A stretch of DNA of 64,000 bases from Pedobacter sp. MR2016-24 (GCF_026239655.1 NZ_JAPIVO010000008.1:124001-188000), one strand, 5' to 3'. Counted from the stretch's first letter, positions 28,750 to 37,893 are shown. Translations and numbers: made by a program. The notes: generated by a model from the letters alone, not told the origin.

Positions 28750-28765
28750 ACTAAACATTAAAACA

Positions 28766-28804
28766 AAATTGCCCCAATAAGTCGTTTACTTATTGGGGCA
28801 ATTT
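28766..28804. terminator. Strong bidirectional terminator
   Basis: A perfect 17-bp stem (28766-28782 with 28788-28804, core GCCCCAATAAGT) with a 5-nt CGTTT loop lies between the rightward GH2 gene and the leftward small genes. The arms end in AAATT/AATTT, so each strand carries T residues after the GC core. It closes the arabinan locus on its right side. Confidence 0.88.
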
Positions 28805-28832
28805 ACTTTGAAATCACCTGCCAGCATACCCA

Positions 28833-29018
28833 TCATTTAATTTTTCTATAAACCCAGCATCCTGCCGCTCCTATCAATACTATCCCGGCAATCAGCCATT
28901 TTAGTGAATAAGCAGCAGACACAGCCACATGCTTTTTTTCCAAAGCCTTTTTTTCCTGTTCCTTCAGGGCTGCTTTCACTTTTACTTTTTCCGCTGTCTG
29001 ATTGCTGGAGCTTTCCAT
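28833..29018 (-). CDS. Small single-pass membrane protein, unknown
   Basis: This 61-residue frame, read from the ATG at 29018, has a charged, lysine- and glutamate-rich helix (about residues 5-30, LKEQEKKALEKK) and one hydrophobic segment (about 35-56, LKWLIAGIVLIGAAGCWVY), ending in the basic tail RKIK. A longer start at 29072 is open but lies deep inside the overlapping DUF6266-like gene. It overlaps that gene by 37 bp in another frame. It could be a real translationally coupled small protein or a leftover from a frame change in the neighbouring gene. No family is recognised. Confidence 0.4.
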   Translation of the reverse strand: MESSSNQTAEKVKVKAALKEQEKKALEKKHVAVSAAYSLKWLIAGIVLIGAAGCWVYRKIK

Positions 29019-29224
29019 CCCAGATTGATGATATCTGTAAAAGTGCTGATAAATGGTGTTACCAAACCCCATATTGCACGCTGACTTAACTGTGCCAGGG
29101 ATGGCGGCACACTTGATGGGCTAGACAACCCTTTAAGGATCTTCAATCCTTTACTTAACACGCCTATCCCTTCACCTACTCTGCCCCGGATTGTACCGAA
29201 TACAGCTTCTGAATACTTTGCCAT
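28982..29224 (-). CDS. DUF6266-like fragment (short hypothetical)
   Basis: This 80-residue protein begins MAKYSEAVFGTIRGRVGEGIG and contains LAQLSQRAIWGLVTPFIS, a pattern recalled from the N-terminal part of DUF6266 proteins, which are common in Pedobacter and relatives and are usually about 200 residues long. Here the frame stops after NLGWKAPAIRQRKK, so only the first third is present. It is either a shortened paralogue or a decayed copy. The function of the family is unknown. The family link is from memory of its usual N-terminal pattern and should be taken as tentative. Confidence 0.5.
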   Translation of the reverse strand: MAKYSEAVFGTIRGRVGEGIGVLSKGLKILKGLSSPSSVPPSLAQLSQRAIWGLVTPFISTFTDIINLGWKAPAIRQRKK

Positions 29225-29654
29225 AATTTTAAATTTTTAAAAATTAATAAATCTGTTAATTCAAGTCATTGCCTACCGGTAGCTTCGAACTCGTTGAACG
29301 AATGTAAGCACACAAAACACAACTAACTAATTTTCAAAGCGTTACTTCCGGGAGTTGCGACGAGCTTCCGGAACTTGCAGGTATGGGGAGGTATTTAAAA
29401 GAAAAGAGGAGAAATAATTGAGATTTTGGGGTACTGGCCTAAGCTATCAAGGTGATTATAAGAACGTGAAATGGCGAAACCGGGGAAGTCAGATGGCATC
29501 ATATGATTATAGGTGCTGAACCATTCCAAAGCACTCACATACAGAGAGAGAATCTTAATCAGGAGTATAAATAAAAATAAACTACGCATAATATGCAGAG
29601 ATTAATTAGGTAATTAATCTCTGCATATTGGTCACATGTAAAATCAAATATTGA
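29225..29654. other. 430-bp gap without a convincing gene
   Basis: The stretch is AT-rich near the start of the DUF6266-like gene. It includes a 64-codon leftward frame (29395-29589) with a signal-peptide-like start, but the ATG of that frame abuts a 19-bp hairpin stem, so translation is doubtful. The palindrome at 29590-29629 is listed separately. CTTCCGG occurs twice around 29346-29372. No tRNA or insertion sequence is visible. Confidence 0.5.
29590..29629 (-). terminator. Perfect 19-bp palindromic hairpin after the DUF3108-like gene
   Basis: AATATGCAGAGATTAATTA (29590-29608) and its exact complement (29611-29629) are separated by only GG. Read leftward it lies 25 bp after the stop of the DUF3108-like gene and is followed by a T-rich tract (GTTTATTTTTATTT), so a terminator is the simplest reading. 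The near-absence of a loop also fits a binding site for a dimeric protein. Confidence 0.6.
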
Positions 29655-30392
29655 TTAATCCTCCACTGCCGTCATCTCCATTACTCTACCCCCGGCAGTA
29701 ATCCGCTGTTTCCAGAGTTGCCTGGTCAACTGATCAATCTGATAAACACTTTTTCCATCAGTTGCAGCACCAATCTCATCAGCTGCTTCAACTATCCACA
29801 CTTTTCTTTCCCCTGATTTCTTGCTCAGGTATTTTCCTTCATTTACACTAAGAATATGGGCTTTGACAACTCCCATTTTACCTTTTGGATTATAGTCATA
29901 AATATCAATATCAGCTGTATAGCCAACCTTAAGCGGCAGCCAGTTGATGAGCATAGGATAAAAATTACTGTCAAAATACCCTGATGGTATTTGTTGTGCT
30001 ATGTTAGTAGTTTTATTGGTCTGTTTGTCGCGGTAAAACCCTTTGACCGAGGCACCGAAGTGGAGCGCCATATCACGCTGAATATTGTAGGAAGCATGGT
30101 AAACTGGCGAAAGATCTGTTTTACGTACGATAGTAGAGTCTATCCAGGGCGCGGGAGACCCTTTCATTTTCACTTCGGTAATCACCTGTACCTTGTCACC
30201 CAGAACCTGTACTTTAGTATTGACTAGGCCTATCGTCATACTCATGGTATCTCTGAGCATGGCCCAGCTCATTTGATAGCTTTGCTCTTTAATCCATTTT
30301 TGAGCTACCACATTTTTTTTTGGAACAATAATTTCCTGGCTCCAGCACCTTAGTGAAATGGTGCTGAGGAATAAAAAGCAGATTATTTTCAT
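29655..30392 (-). CDS. DUF3108-like secreted protein
   Basis: This 245-residue protein has a signal peptide (MKIICFLFLSTISLRC, cleavage near WSQ). The mature part is beta-rich, with patterns such as WIDSTIVRKTDLSPVYHA, LKVGYTADIDIYDYNPKGKM, GERKVWIVEA and YQIDQLTRQLWKQRI. These resemble the closed beta-barrel of DUF3108/LolA-LppX-like periplasmic proteins that bind or carry lipidic ligands; that link is tentative. No lipobox is convincing because the Cys at residue 16 is not preceded by a lipobox. It stands alone, divergent from the MocR gene (129 bp apart), with a hairpin downstream. The function is unknown. Confidence 0.65.
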   Translation of the reverse strand: MKIICFLFLSTISLRCWSQEIIVPKKNVVAQKWIKEQSYQMSWAMLRDTMSMTIGLVNTKVQVLGDKVQVITEVKMKGSPAPWIDSTIVRKTDLSPVYHASYNIQRDMALHFGASVKGFYRDKQTNKTTNIAQQIPSGYFDSNFYPMLINWLPLKVGYTADIDIYDYNPKGKMGVVKAHILSVNEGKYLSKKSGERKVWIVEAADEIGAATDGKSVYQIDQLTRQLWKQRITAGGRVMEMTAVED

Positions 30393-30521
30393 AGCTTATG
30401 TGAAAGATTTATAAATATTAGATACAGCTCAACAAAACTTGTTACATTGCCAGCAGACTAATATGGCAATGCTTTCATTATTTCTGTGACATTGCTATTA
30501 ATTGATTAAAAATTAAACTAT

Positions 30522-31928
30522 ATGAGATCATATAGATATGAAGTATTTACCTCATCTATTGAAAAGAATATCCGCGAAGGCATCTTTAAACCGGGATATA
30601 AACTTCCATCTATCCGTGAGTTGAAAAACCAGTACCACGTTAGTACCCAAACTATACAAAGTGGATACGAATACTTAATGATTCTCGGATGGGTAGAAAG
30701 CATTCCAAAATCAGGATACTATGTCAGCACAAAGTCCATCGAAATATTGGTCCAGCCCCCATCTTCTACAGCTCCAATCGTAAGAGATGCCATATTTGAA
30801 AATAACTTAGTGCTCACCACTTCCTCGCGACCGGCAAAAAAGCTGTCTGAGTTTAATGTGGCAACTCCGGGCGATTTACTTATTCCTCAAAAATTACTAC
30901 TGCGAACGATGCAGCAGGTGATCAGAGAATACGGAGTTAGCTTACTAAGATATTATCCGCCTAATGGGTCAGAGACACTGAAAAATAGCATCATCAAAAG
31001 GACTGCACTTTACAAGACACGTATCAATTCCGATCAACTGATTATTACTGATGGTGCATTACAGGCCGTATATATTGCTTTAGCAGCTGTTTGTACAGCA
31101 GGCGATATTGTTGCGCTAGAAAGCCCTTGTGTATTTTCTATACTGGAAGTGGTGAGAGTACTGAATCTTAGAGTAATTGAAATCCCTGTTGATCTGAGCG
31201 TTGGTTTCGACATCGATTTTTTACGCAGCGCATGTCTAAAAAACAGGATAAAAGCCATTTTGGTCACGCCGAACTTTCATAATCCAACAGGGATATTGAT
31301 GAGTGATGAACAGAAACAGGTACTATTACAGCTCGCACAGCAGCAAGACATTGCAGTGATAGAAAATGATGTTTACGGTGATCTTAGCTTCAGCGGACAA
31401 CGACCATCTACTATAAAGAGTTTCGATGAAAGTGGCCTGGTCATGACTTATTCCTCATTTGCTAAAACGCTGGCCCCGGGTATCAGGCTCGGCTGGTTAT
31501 CGGCCGGAAAGTTTATGGAACGTGCGGAACAAATCAAATTCTCTCTGGGCAGCTCTGTTTCCCCTGTTTACCAGGAAACGGTTAACAAACTGCTCGACGG
31601 CAATAGCTATGACAGACATCTCCGTTCATTTAGAATGCAACTGGCCAAAAATGCTTATTTCACTATTAAGTTAATAACTGCCAGCTTTCCAGAAGGTACA
31701 ACATGCCATATGCCTTCCGGCGGCTACAATATCTGGGTTAAAATGCCGGATCATACAAATATGGATCATTTCTATAAACAATGTGAAAAGATAGGTGTAA
31801 GATTTACTCCCGGCTATACCTTCTCTTTTTCCAATGACTTCTCCCGCCATTTCAGGGTTGTATTTGCGGACAAATATTCTCAGAAAAAAATCGAAGCCAT
31901 TCAACTTTCAGGACAACCCATAAGGTAA
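30522..31928 (+). CDS. MocR-type GntR regulator with aminotransferase-like domain
   Basis: This 468-residue MocR-family protein has an N-terminal GntR winged helix (about 1-72; LPSIRELKNQYHVSTQTIQ) and a fold-type I PLP-binding domain. In that domain NFHNPTGI, VIENDVYGDLSF and the PLP lysine Lys315 in SSFAKTLAPGIRLGW are all seen, so the cofactor should bind. MocR proteins sense vitamin B6 or amino-acid-like ligands and control nearby genes. The neighbour is a GNAT-like protein on the same strand 81 bp downstream. A pdxST pair, the best-known target, is not present here. The domain call is secure; the target is unknown. Confidence 0.93.
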   Translation: MRSYRYEVFTSSIEKNIREGIFKPGYKLPSIRELKNQYHVSTQTIQSGYEYLMILGWVESIPKSGYYVSTKSIEILVQPPSSTAPIVRDAIFENNLVLTTSSRPAKKLSEFNVATPGDLLIPQKLLLRTMQQVIREYGVSLLRYYPPNGSETLKNSIIKRTALYKTRINSDQLIITDGALQAVYIALAAVCTAGDIVALESPCVFSILEVVRVLNLRVIEIPVDLSVGFDIDFLRSACLKNRIKAILVTPNFHNPTGILMSDEQKQVLLQLAQQQDIAVIENDVYGDLSFSGQRPSTIKSFDESGLVMTYSSFAKTLAPGIRLGWLSAGKFMERAEQIKFSLGSSVSPVYQETVNKLLDGNSYDRHLRSFRMQLAKNAYFTIKLITASFPEGTTCHMPSGGYNIWVKMPDHTNMDHFYKQCEKIGVRFTPGYTFSFSNDFSRHFRVVFADKYSQKKIEAIQLSGQPIR

Positions 31929-31982
31929 TCTGTACTGGTAATTGCTAAAAGTTCTGTATCGGTACAATTATAATGAGCTGGT

Positions 31983-31990
31983 TAGCTTTG
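31983..31990 (+). promoter_or_regulatory. -7 box TAGCTTTG before the GNAT-like gene
   Basis: TAGCTTTG fits the Bacteroidota -7 consensus TAnnTTTG and lies 19 nt before the ATG at 32010. No clear TTTG is seen at the usual 19-nt spacing upstream. The identical octamer occurs before two other genes in this window, at 37917 (+) and 40096 (-). Confidence 0.45.
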
Positions 31991-32009
31991 TAGTCTTATT
32001 ATTTAGGAG

Positions 32010-32543
32010 ATGGATACAGAGATTACAACCAGGTTTACAGTGGTTACGGGAAAAGGGATAGATGCATTGTTGATGCTAACCAAAGAGGTGGCTAAAGAAA
32101 AATTCTCGGATGTGTTGGAAGCGCATGTGCTTGAACAATATATTACAGCAAATTTTAATGAAAAAAGTCTAATTATTGAGGTTAACAGCATGTCAAACCA
32201 ATGGCTGGTTGTCTACGCTGATGAAGAACCTGCAGGATACGCAAGGATTACTTCCAAAGGAAAAAGACCTGGACGTTTCGATTCCAAAAGAATGATTCGC
32301 ATAGCAGACTTCGGACTGCTAAAAAAATATGACGATCCTGCAATCAGACAATCTTTATTTGATAAATGCATATCGGTCTGCAAGTCTTACGAAGTGCTTT
32401 GGATCAATGAATATCCCAAAAATCCAATAATAGATTTTTTCGAGAGTGAAGGATTTGTAAGAGAAGAGGAAAACTATCAGCATGATGAACTCCCCTTATC
32501 TACTGTTTGCCTTATAAAAGAACAGTACAAAGGGCATTACTGA
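32010..32543 (+). CDS. GNAT-like N-acetyltransferase
   Basis: This 177-residue cytosolic protein looks like a GNAT-fold acyltransferase. The strand-helix order agrees: an N-terminal helix pair (GIDALLMLTKEVAKEKF), the central strands SNQWLVVYADEEPAGYARIT and RMIRIADFGLLKKY, a helix that should bind acetyl-CoA, and the typical C-terminal WINEYPKNPIIDFFESEGFVRE where GNATs carry an ARALYEKLGF-like motif. The canonical Q/RxxGxG/A loop is not clear, so the assignment is by fold pattern. It follows the MocR gene and converges on the permease gene with 8 bp between stops. The substrate is unknown. Confidence 0.7.
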   Translation: MDTEITTRFTVVTGKGIDALLMLTKEVAKEKFSDVLEAHVLEQYITANFNEKSLIIEVNSMSNQWLVVYADEEPAGYARITSKGKRPGRFDSKRMIRIADFGLLKKYDDPAIRQSLFDKCISVCKSYEVLWINEYPKNPIIDFFESEGFVREEENYQHDELPLSTVCLIKEQYKGHY

Positions 32544-32551
32544 CCATTGCT

Positions 32552-34924
32552 CTACTCATATTTCAGCGCTTCAACCGGATTAGCTTTTGCAGCCTTATAG
32601 GCCTGAAAACTAACCGTCAGAAAGGCAATTATTGCAGTTCCTGCTATTGACAGGAATAGAATGGCGAATGATATTGTAGTCCTGAACTCAAAATGAGTAA
32701 GCCACCGGTTCATCAGGTAATAGGCTAAAGGCACGCCAATACAGGCAGCCACAATTACCATTTTCAAGAAAGAAACAGAAAGCAATTTCATGATATTTCC
32801 GACCGAGGCACCCAATACGCGGCGCACACCAAATTCTTTGGTACGCTGTTCTGCACTGTAAGCCACCAAACCATAAAGTCCCATACAAGAGATGAGTATT
32901 GCTATACCGCCAAACAGGTTGGCCAATATGCCCAATATTTTCTCTGCATGTAGTTTTTTGGCATACTGCTCATCGGCGAAGCTAATTTCTACAGGGTATT
33001 CCGGATTCAGCGTTTTGGCAACAGTTGAAATCAGATCGACGTTTTTACTCAGGCTATTCGCAGGATTTAACCGCATATTAATAGTTCCTTCCGGATTTTT
33101 GTTAAAGATAATCACCATGGGTTTTCCTGAACGATAGGGAGAATCCCAGATAAAATCCTTAAAAACGCCAATCACCTTCAGCTGTTTGCCAAAGTGATTA
33201 ACCATCATTCCCATCGGATTTTTAACCTTCATCATTTTCACGGCTTTGCTGCTCAGCAAAATTGCTGCACTATCTGAGGCGAAATCTCTGGAGAAATCAC
33301 GCCCGCTCAATAGTTCCATACCGTTTGTCTTCACTAAATCATAACCTGTTTCAAGGCGGTTAAAAACAATTTCCTTGCCTTGTTCTTCCATACCCGGCCA
33401 TTTGAAGCCATAAAACCAGCTGCTCACATCGGTCATACCGCGGGAGGATTGGTTTACCGCAGTAACAGCCCCGGTTTTCATCACCTGCTCTTTAAACAAT
33501 TCAAACTTACCGGACAGTTCACCATCCTGGGGCAGTTCTGCCAGCAGGTCGATATTGTAACCCACAGGTCTGCTCTTAATAAATTGCAGCTGTTTATAGA
33601 TCACGAGCGTAGCAATGATCAGCATAATGGCAAAAGAAAATTGTACAACCACCAGCACCTGTCTCAGATTAAAAGGAAAAAGCTTAGCCCTTGCGGTTTT
33701 TTTTCTTAAAGTCTGAATGGGATTAAAAGAAGAAAGGAACAATGCTGGATAGGTGCCGGACAATAATCCGGTCACTAAGGCTACCGTTAATATCCCCAGC
33801 CAATAGCCCGTACTGGTATAACCGACCTGAATACTCAGGTCCAGCAAGTTATTAAATAGTGGCAAACTGGCTTCAGCAATAACTACTGCAATCAATAACG
33901 CCACCATGGTCAGCACCATCGCTTCGGTCATAAACTGGATCACCAGGGAACGCTTCGTTGCACCAATAGTTTTCCTGATCCCCACTTCCTTTGCCCTCCG
34001 CTCTGATTTTGCAGTGGCCATGTTCATGAAATTGATGCAGGCAACAAGTAAAATGCCGAAAGCCAGTGCCACAAAAAGATAAATCCGTTCGATATCGCCC
34101 CCAACACTCCTGCCATTCAGAAATTCGCCGTATAAATGTGTATCCCTTAGAGGGAATAAAAAGTTCTCCGTCCTTTGATCTGTATAATTTGCATTGAACA
34201 GTTTTTTTACTTTACTATTGATGAGGTTAATATTGGCGGGTTTGTTCACCTTCGCCATAGCCAGAAAGTTAAAATTTCCCCAGCCCGGATTTTTCACATA
34301 ATCATTAATGCTGGCAAAAAAAGACCAGGGCATCAGATAGTCAAACCTGATAGTTGTATTGGCAGGTAAATTTTTGATCACACCGGTAACTTTTAAGTCT
34401 CTTGCATTTTTATACCTCACCGTTTTGTTCAGCACGTCGGTAGTACCGAATAAAAGTTGTGCCGTCTCCGCTGTCAGTATCACAGCATTGGGCGTATTTA
34501 GTGCAGTACTAGAATTACCGACTATAAAATCGTAGTTGAAGATTTTAAGTATCTCCGGATCTGCAAAGAGATCTTTCCTTTTGAATCTTTTTCGCTCATT
34601 TGATAGTATTGACTGATCACCTCCACCGATTCTGGCGATCACATCTACTTCGGGTATTTTTGCTTTAATCGCGAGTGGAATGCCATCTCCCGGCGACCCT
34701 CCTGTACTGGTAATTCTTCCCGAAGCATCCTGAAAGTTAGTCATCACCTGATAGATTTTATCCGAATCTTTAAAGTGACGGTCAAAATTCATTTCATAAT
34801 TCACATATAACAGCAGTAGCAGGCAGGCAGATAAACCGACCGACAGCCCAATAATATTGATCACAGAAGAAGTCCTGTTTCTCCAGAGATTGCGCAGGGC
34901 GATTTTTAAATTGAGTCTGAACAT
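32552..34924 (-). CDS. MacB/FtsX-type ABC transporter permease
   Basis: This 790-residue inner-membrane protein belongs to the large Bacteroidota group of MacB-like permeases. It has a first membrane helix (about 18-42, after IALRNLWRNRTSSVINIIGL), a periplasmic MacB_PCD domain, a first FtsX unit of three helices (about 280-400; KEVGIRKTIGATKRSLVIQF), a fourth block starting near 425 with another periplasmic domain, and a C-terminal FtsX unit (KEFGVRRVLGASVGNIMKLL to ANPVEALKYE). No ATPase gene is next to it, so it would need a partner encoded elsewhere. These permeases couple ATP use to mechanical work across the envelope rather than to classic import. The 189 bp upstream separate it from the LuxR-type regulator gene. 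Confidence 0.92.
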   Translation of the reverse strand: MFRLNLKIALRNLWRNRTSSVINIIGLSVGLSACLLLLLYVNYEMNFDRHFKDSDKIYQVMTNFQDASGRITSTGGSPGDGIPLAIKAKIPEVDVIARIGGGDQSILSNERKRFKRKDLFADPEILKIFNYDFIVGNSSTALNTPNAVILTAETAQLLFGTTDVLNKTVRYKNARDLKVTGVIKNLPANTTIRFDYLMPWSFFASINDYVKNPGWGNFNFLAMAKVNKPANINLINSKVKKLFNANYTDQRTENFLFPLRDTHLYGEFLNGRSVGGDIERIYLFVALAFGILLVACINFMNMATAKSERRAKEVGIRKTIGATKRSLVIQFMTEAMVLTMVALLIAVVIAEASLPLFNNLLDLSIQVGYTSTGYWLGILTVALVTGLLSGTYPALFLSSFNPIQTLRKKTARAKLFPFNLRQVLVVVQFSFAIMLIIATLVIYKQLQFIKSRPVGYNIDLLAELPQDGELSGKFELFKEQVMKTGAVTAVNQSSRGMTDVSSWFYGFKWPGMEEQGKEIVFNRLETGYDLVKTNGMELLSGRDFSRDFASDSAAILLSSKAVKMMKVKNPMGMMVNHFGKQLKVIGVFKDFIWDSPYRSGKPMVIIFNKNPEGTINMRLNPANSLSKNVDLISTVAKTLNPEYPVEISFADEQYAKKLHAEKILGILANLFGGIAILISCMGLYGLVAYSAEQRTKEFGVRRVLGASVGNIMKLLSVSFLKMVIVAACIGVPLAYYLMNRWLTHFEFRTTISFAILFLSIAGTAIIAFLTVSFQAYKAAKANPVEALKYE

Positions 34925-35113
34925 GGCATTATTGTTTATCGATCATACAAATACGATTGCTGTGCAATTTACCAAGTTTGTGCCAACTGCAATTAATATT
35001 TCAACTAATTGTATTACAACATATTAATTTAATGAAATTAACGAAACTGTTCGGTATTGAACAGCAGACGTCCAGTGCCGGACACCGGAAACAGGTAGAA
35101 ACCAATAATTAGA

Positions 35114-35749
35114 TTACAGCAGATTTTGCTGACTGGCCGCCATAATCAACTCCGCCATATTCTTCACATTGAACTTTTGGATGAGGTTTTTCCGGTGGGT
35201 ATCGATAGTAAGGGGACTTAAGAAAAGTTCCTGACCTATTGTCTGACTGGTCTTTCCTTCTGCAACCAGTGCAAGTACCTGCTTCTCGCGACGTGTCAAT
35301 TGCGGCCTTTCCTGTAACTGATTTTTTGAAGGTCTGCTGATGATTTCCATTACCGCTCTGCTATACACAATATTTCCTTGTATCGCCTCAGCAATACATT
35401 GCCTCAGCTCCTGTATAGAGCTGTTTTTAAGTAAGTAACCGCTGGCGCCATTTTGTATGCTTTGCAGGATAATACTCCTTTCTGTATGGTTACTTAGAAT
35501 AAGTATGGTGGTAGAAACCCATTCGCTTTTTATCAGCTGGCACAGGTCCATGCCATTGATATCTGGTAGGGTGATATCTAATAGAATCAGGTCCACCTTA
35601 TTGTTCCTGAGATAAGAAAGAATTTCAGCACCGCTGCAAAAGCCACCAACTACCTGTATATTCGCTTCATGCTGTAGCAGCATCTTTAGTCCCTCTATCA
35701 CAATCGGGTGGTCATCTACTATCGTAGTCAGCAATTTATCCTTCTGCAT
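35114..35749 (-). CDS. NarL/FixJ-family response regulator
   Basis: This 211-residue regulator has a receiver domain (about 8-125) with Asp58 in LLDITLPD as phosphorylation site, an acidic pair in IVDDHPIVIEG, and a LuxR-type helix-turn-helix at the C-terminus (LTRREKQVLALVAEGKTSQTIG to NVKNMAELI). Its start overlaps the end of the histidine kinase gene by 14 bp, so the two form a cognate pair with coupled translation. Likely targets are nearby genes such as the divergent lipoprotein pair at 37955 or the permease gene downstream; this is an inference. Confidence 0.95.
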   Translation of the reverse strand: MQKDKLLTTIVDDHPIVIEGLKMLLQHEANIQVVGGFCSGAEILSYLRNNKVDLILLDITLPDINGMDLCQLIKSEWVSTTILILSNHTERSIILQSIQNGASGYLLKNSSIQELRQCIAEAIQGNIVYSRAVMEIISRPSKNQLQERPQLTRREKQVLALVAEGKTSQTIGQELFLSPLTIDTHRKNLIQKFNVKNMAELIMAASQQNLL

Positions 35750-37739
35750 TTGTATTGATTTCTATATTAATAGTGGTTCCTTCGTTAACAAGCGACTGAA
35801 TCTCAAACTGACCTTTCAAAAAGGCAATCCGGGTTTTCAGGTTATTCAAACCCATCCCTTTTTTAGTGGTCAGTATCGCTGTATCAAAGCCACAACCATC
35901 GTCTTCAAACGTAATAAAAAATATATTTTCATTCTGGCTGCACTGCAACATAATATGACTTGCGCAGGCATGTCTGATTGCATTCGAAAACAACTCCTGG
36001 ATAATTCTGTAGATATTTAACTGCACCGTCAGCGCTATATCCTTCTCTATATTATAGGCCTGAAAATCTACCTGTAAATCGTCCTGCATATAAAATTCAC
36101 TCAGATCTTTTAAGGCCACCTCTAAACCAAACTTTAATAGTGTTTCGGGCACCATGTTCCGCGCAATGCGCCGCAATTCGCCTACTGAATTATCCAGTTG
36201 AGTGATAATACGATACAGATCCTTATCACCGGATATTCCGGCATTGTTATTTGACCAGCCCGACAAACCGATCTTTACCCCGGCAAGCATCCCTCCCAGT
36301 CCATCGTGCAAATCGCGTGCAACACGTTCGCGTTCATGTTCTTCACCGTCCAGCATAGCTTTTGCGATATGCAATTGCTGTTGCTGCTCCACCTCCTTCA
36401 GCTGCTGCTTAAAGTTAATTTCCTTTTGTGCTGCAAGTCTCCGGTTTTTTTTAGCCGTGAGGATCACAAAACCAAGCACTATAATTAAACATACACAACC
36501 CATTGCCAGCAGCCAGCTATTTAAACGCTGGTTTTTCGCAGTTAAAATTGTTTGTTTGTTCTGCGCCTGCAAGACGGCAATTTTCTGACGGTTTTGTGCT
36601 GTCTGATACTTTGTTTCCAATTCGTTGATCTTAACTTTAGTCTGACTGTTATGAATGGAGTCAGCTACAGCACTATAGCGCTTTTGCCATTGGAAAGCCT
36701 CTTTGTAGTCTTCCAGGGATTGATTCGTCTTGGCCAGCTCGGCATAGATTGCAGCCCTGTCGTTAATATCTGCTACCAGCGTGCCTTCTTTAACGATGTC
36801 CAGCAATAACTGCCGGGCTTTCTCATATGATTTTTGCTGACTGTAAATGGTATATCTCCTGAAGATAAATTGCTGAAATAACTGTTTCTGATTGTATTTT
36901 TTTGCCAGAACGATCCCCTTTTCTGTACTCAGCAATGCATGGTTTAAATCGTTGATGGTAGAATAATATAAAACCTCGTTGTAATAATACAGAGGATAGT
37001 TTAACGACTCAGGATAAGGCTTCAACAAGGCCAGCGCCTTGTTCAGCAAAGGCTTAGCTTTAGGGGCTTTGTTCTCATAACAGTAGATACTCACACCACT
37101 CAGATAAGCGAATACCAGTGTTGCAGATTTGGGACTCTCTTTTTCCAGTATTCCGATAGCTTTCTGAACGTACAACCCTGCTTTCGCAAACTGATAATTG
37201 TTCATCAGGATAGTTGACAATTGCGTATAATAATGGGCAACCATAGCCATATTGCCTGCCTTCAACGCATTGGGAATAGCTTTATCCAGGGTAATACTGA
37301 TAATAAATTCATATCCTTTTTTATCCTTATTCATCAAAGCATAATTAAACCAGGCAGCGGCACGGTTACCATAAGCTTTTTTGGTCGGAAATGCACTGAG
37401 CATTTCTTCCGCTTTTTTAAAAGCCGCCGATGCCCTCTTCGTATCCCGGTTGAAATAATACTGACCTTCATAAAAATAGTAGAGGGCTTTCAGGTAAGGA
37501 GATTTAGCGGCAAATTGCCGGCCGTTCCGCAAGTAATTTTTACTTTTTACAGTGTCTTTGAATTTCCAGTAATCTACCAGAAGGAAGCTGGCATTAGCTT
37601 TAGCAGTATCAGGATGTTGCTGCCGGAGCACCTGATCAAGACTATCCAGGTAACGGTGTTCATTAAGGGGAATTTGCTGTTGAGCAAACATATTGTTCAT
37701 ACCCAGCAGACAAATCAGGAGCAGATATATTTTTTTCAT
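35736..37739 (-). CDS. TPR-containing sensor histidine kinase (HisKA_3)
   Basis: This 667-residue kinase has a signal peptide (cleavage near NMFAQ), a periplasmic array of tetratricopeptide-like helices (about 30-385), a membrane segment (about 405-425, LLAMGCVCLIIVLGFVILTA), a short coiled coil (KEINFKQQLKEVEQQQQL), HisKA_3 with His478 in RVARDLHDGLGGMLAG, and a HATPase_c domain (ELFSNAIRHA, FEDDGCGFD, GMGLNNLKTRI). This is the common NarX-like design of Bacteroidota in which the TPR part senses an unknown periplasmic protein or peptide. It is paired with the overlapping NarL-type regulator. Confidence 0.95.
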   Translation of the reverse strand: MKKIYLLLICLLGMNNMFAQQQIPLNEHRYLDSLDQVLRQQHPDTAKANASFLLVDYWKFKDTVKSKNYLRNGRQFAAKSPYLKALYYFYEGQYYFNRDTKRASAAFKKAEEMLSAFPTKKAYGNRAAAWFNYALMNKDKKGYEFIISITLDKAIPNALKAGNMAMVAHYYTQLSTILMNNYQFAKAGLYVQKAIGILEKESPKSATLVFAYLSGVSIYCYENKAPKAKPLLNKALALLKPYPESLNYPLYYYNEVLYYSTINDLNHALLSTEKGIVLAKKYNQKQLFQQFIFRRYTIYSQQKSYEKARQLLLDIVKEGTLVADINDRAAIYAELAKTNQSLEDYKEAFQWQKRYSAVADSIHNSQTKVKINELETKYQTAQNRQKIAVLQAQNKQTILTAKNQRLNSWLLAMGCVCLIIVLGFVILTAKKNRRLAAQKEINFKQQLKEVEQQQQLHIAKAMLDGEEHERERVARDLHDGLGGMLAGVKIGLSGWSNNNAGISGDKDLYRIITQLDNSVGELRRIARNMVPETLLKFGLEVALKDLSEFYMQDDLQVDFQAYNIEKDIALTVQLNIYRIIQELFSNAIRHACASHIMLQCSQNENIFFITFEDDGCGFDTAILTTKKGMGLNNLKTRIAFLKGQFEIQSLVNEGTTINIEINTNAEG

Positions 37740-37893
37740 CTTCAGGTTGATCGGGTTACGGCATAAAAAACAGGGCTGGTAAGAATTGAATAAATTTTAA
37801 ATATCCGGCTTAAAAACGAGAATTCAATATTTTATTCAGCTAAAACTAAAAAATACCTAAATATCAGGAGAAATAAAACCCGAAATAAGGGTA

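Noticed and set aside
28766-28804. Possible insertion-sequence end or attachment site
   Set aside because: The palindrome sits between convergent genes, has a GC core with T-rich flanks, and there is no transposase or target duplication; a terminator explains it.
29395-29589. 64-residue leftward frame with a signal-peptide-like start (MRSLFLFILLIKIL)
   Set aside because: Its ATG directly abuts the arm of a perfect 19-bp hairpin, leaving no free leader for ribosomes, and the mature part shows no recognisable or compositionally regular pattern.
37221-37766. 181-residue rightward frame opposite the TPR kinase gene
   Set aside because: It mirrors the kinase gene, whose domain order is complete; no independent coding evidence exists.
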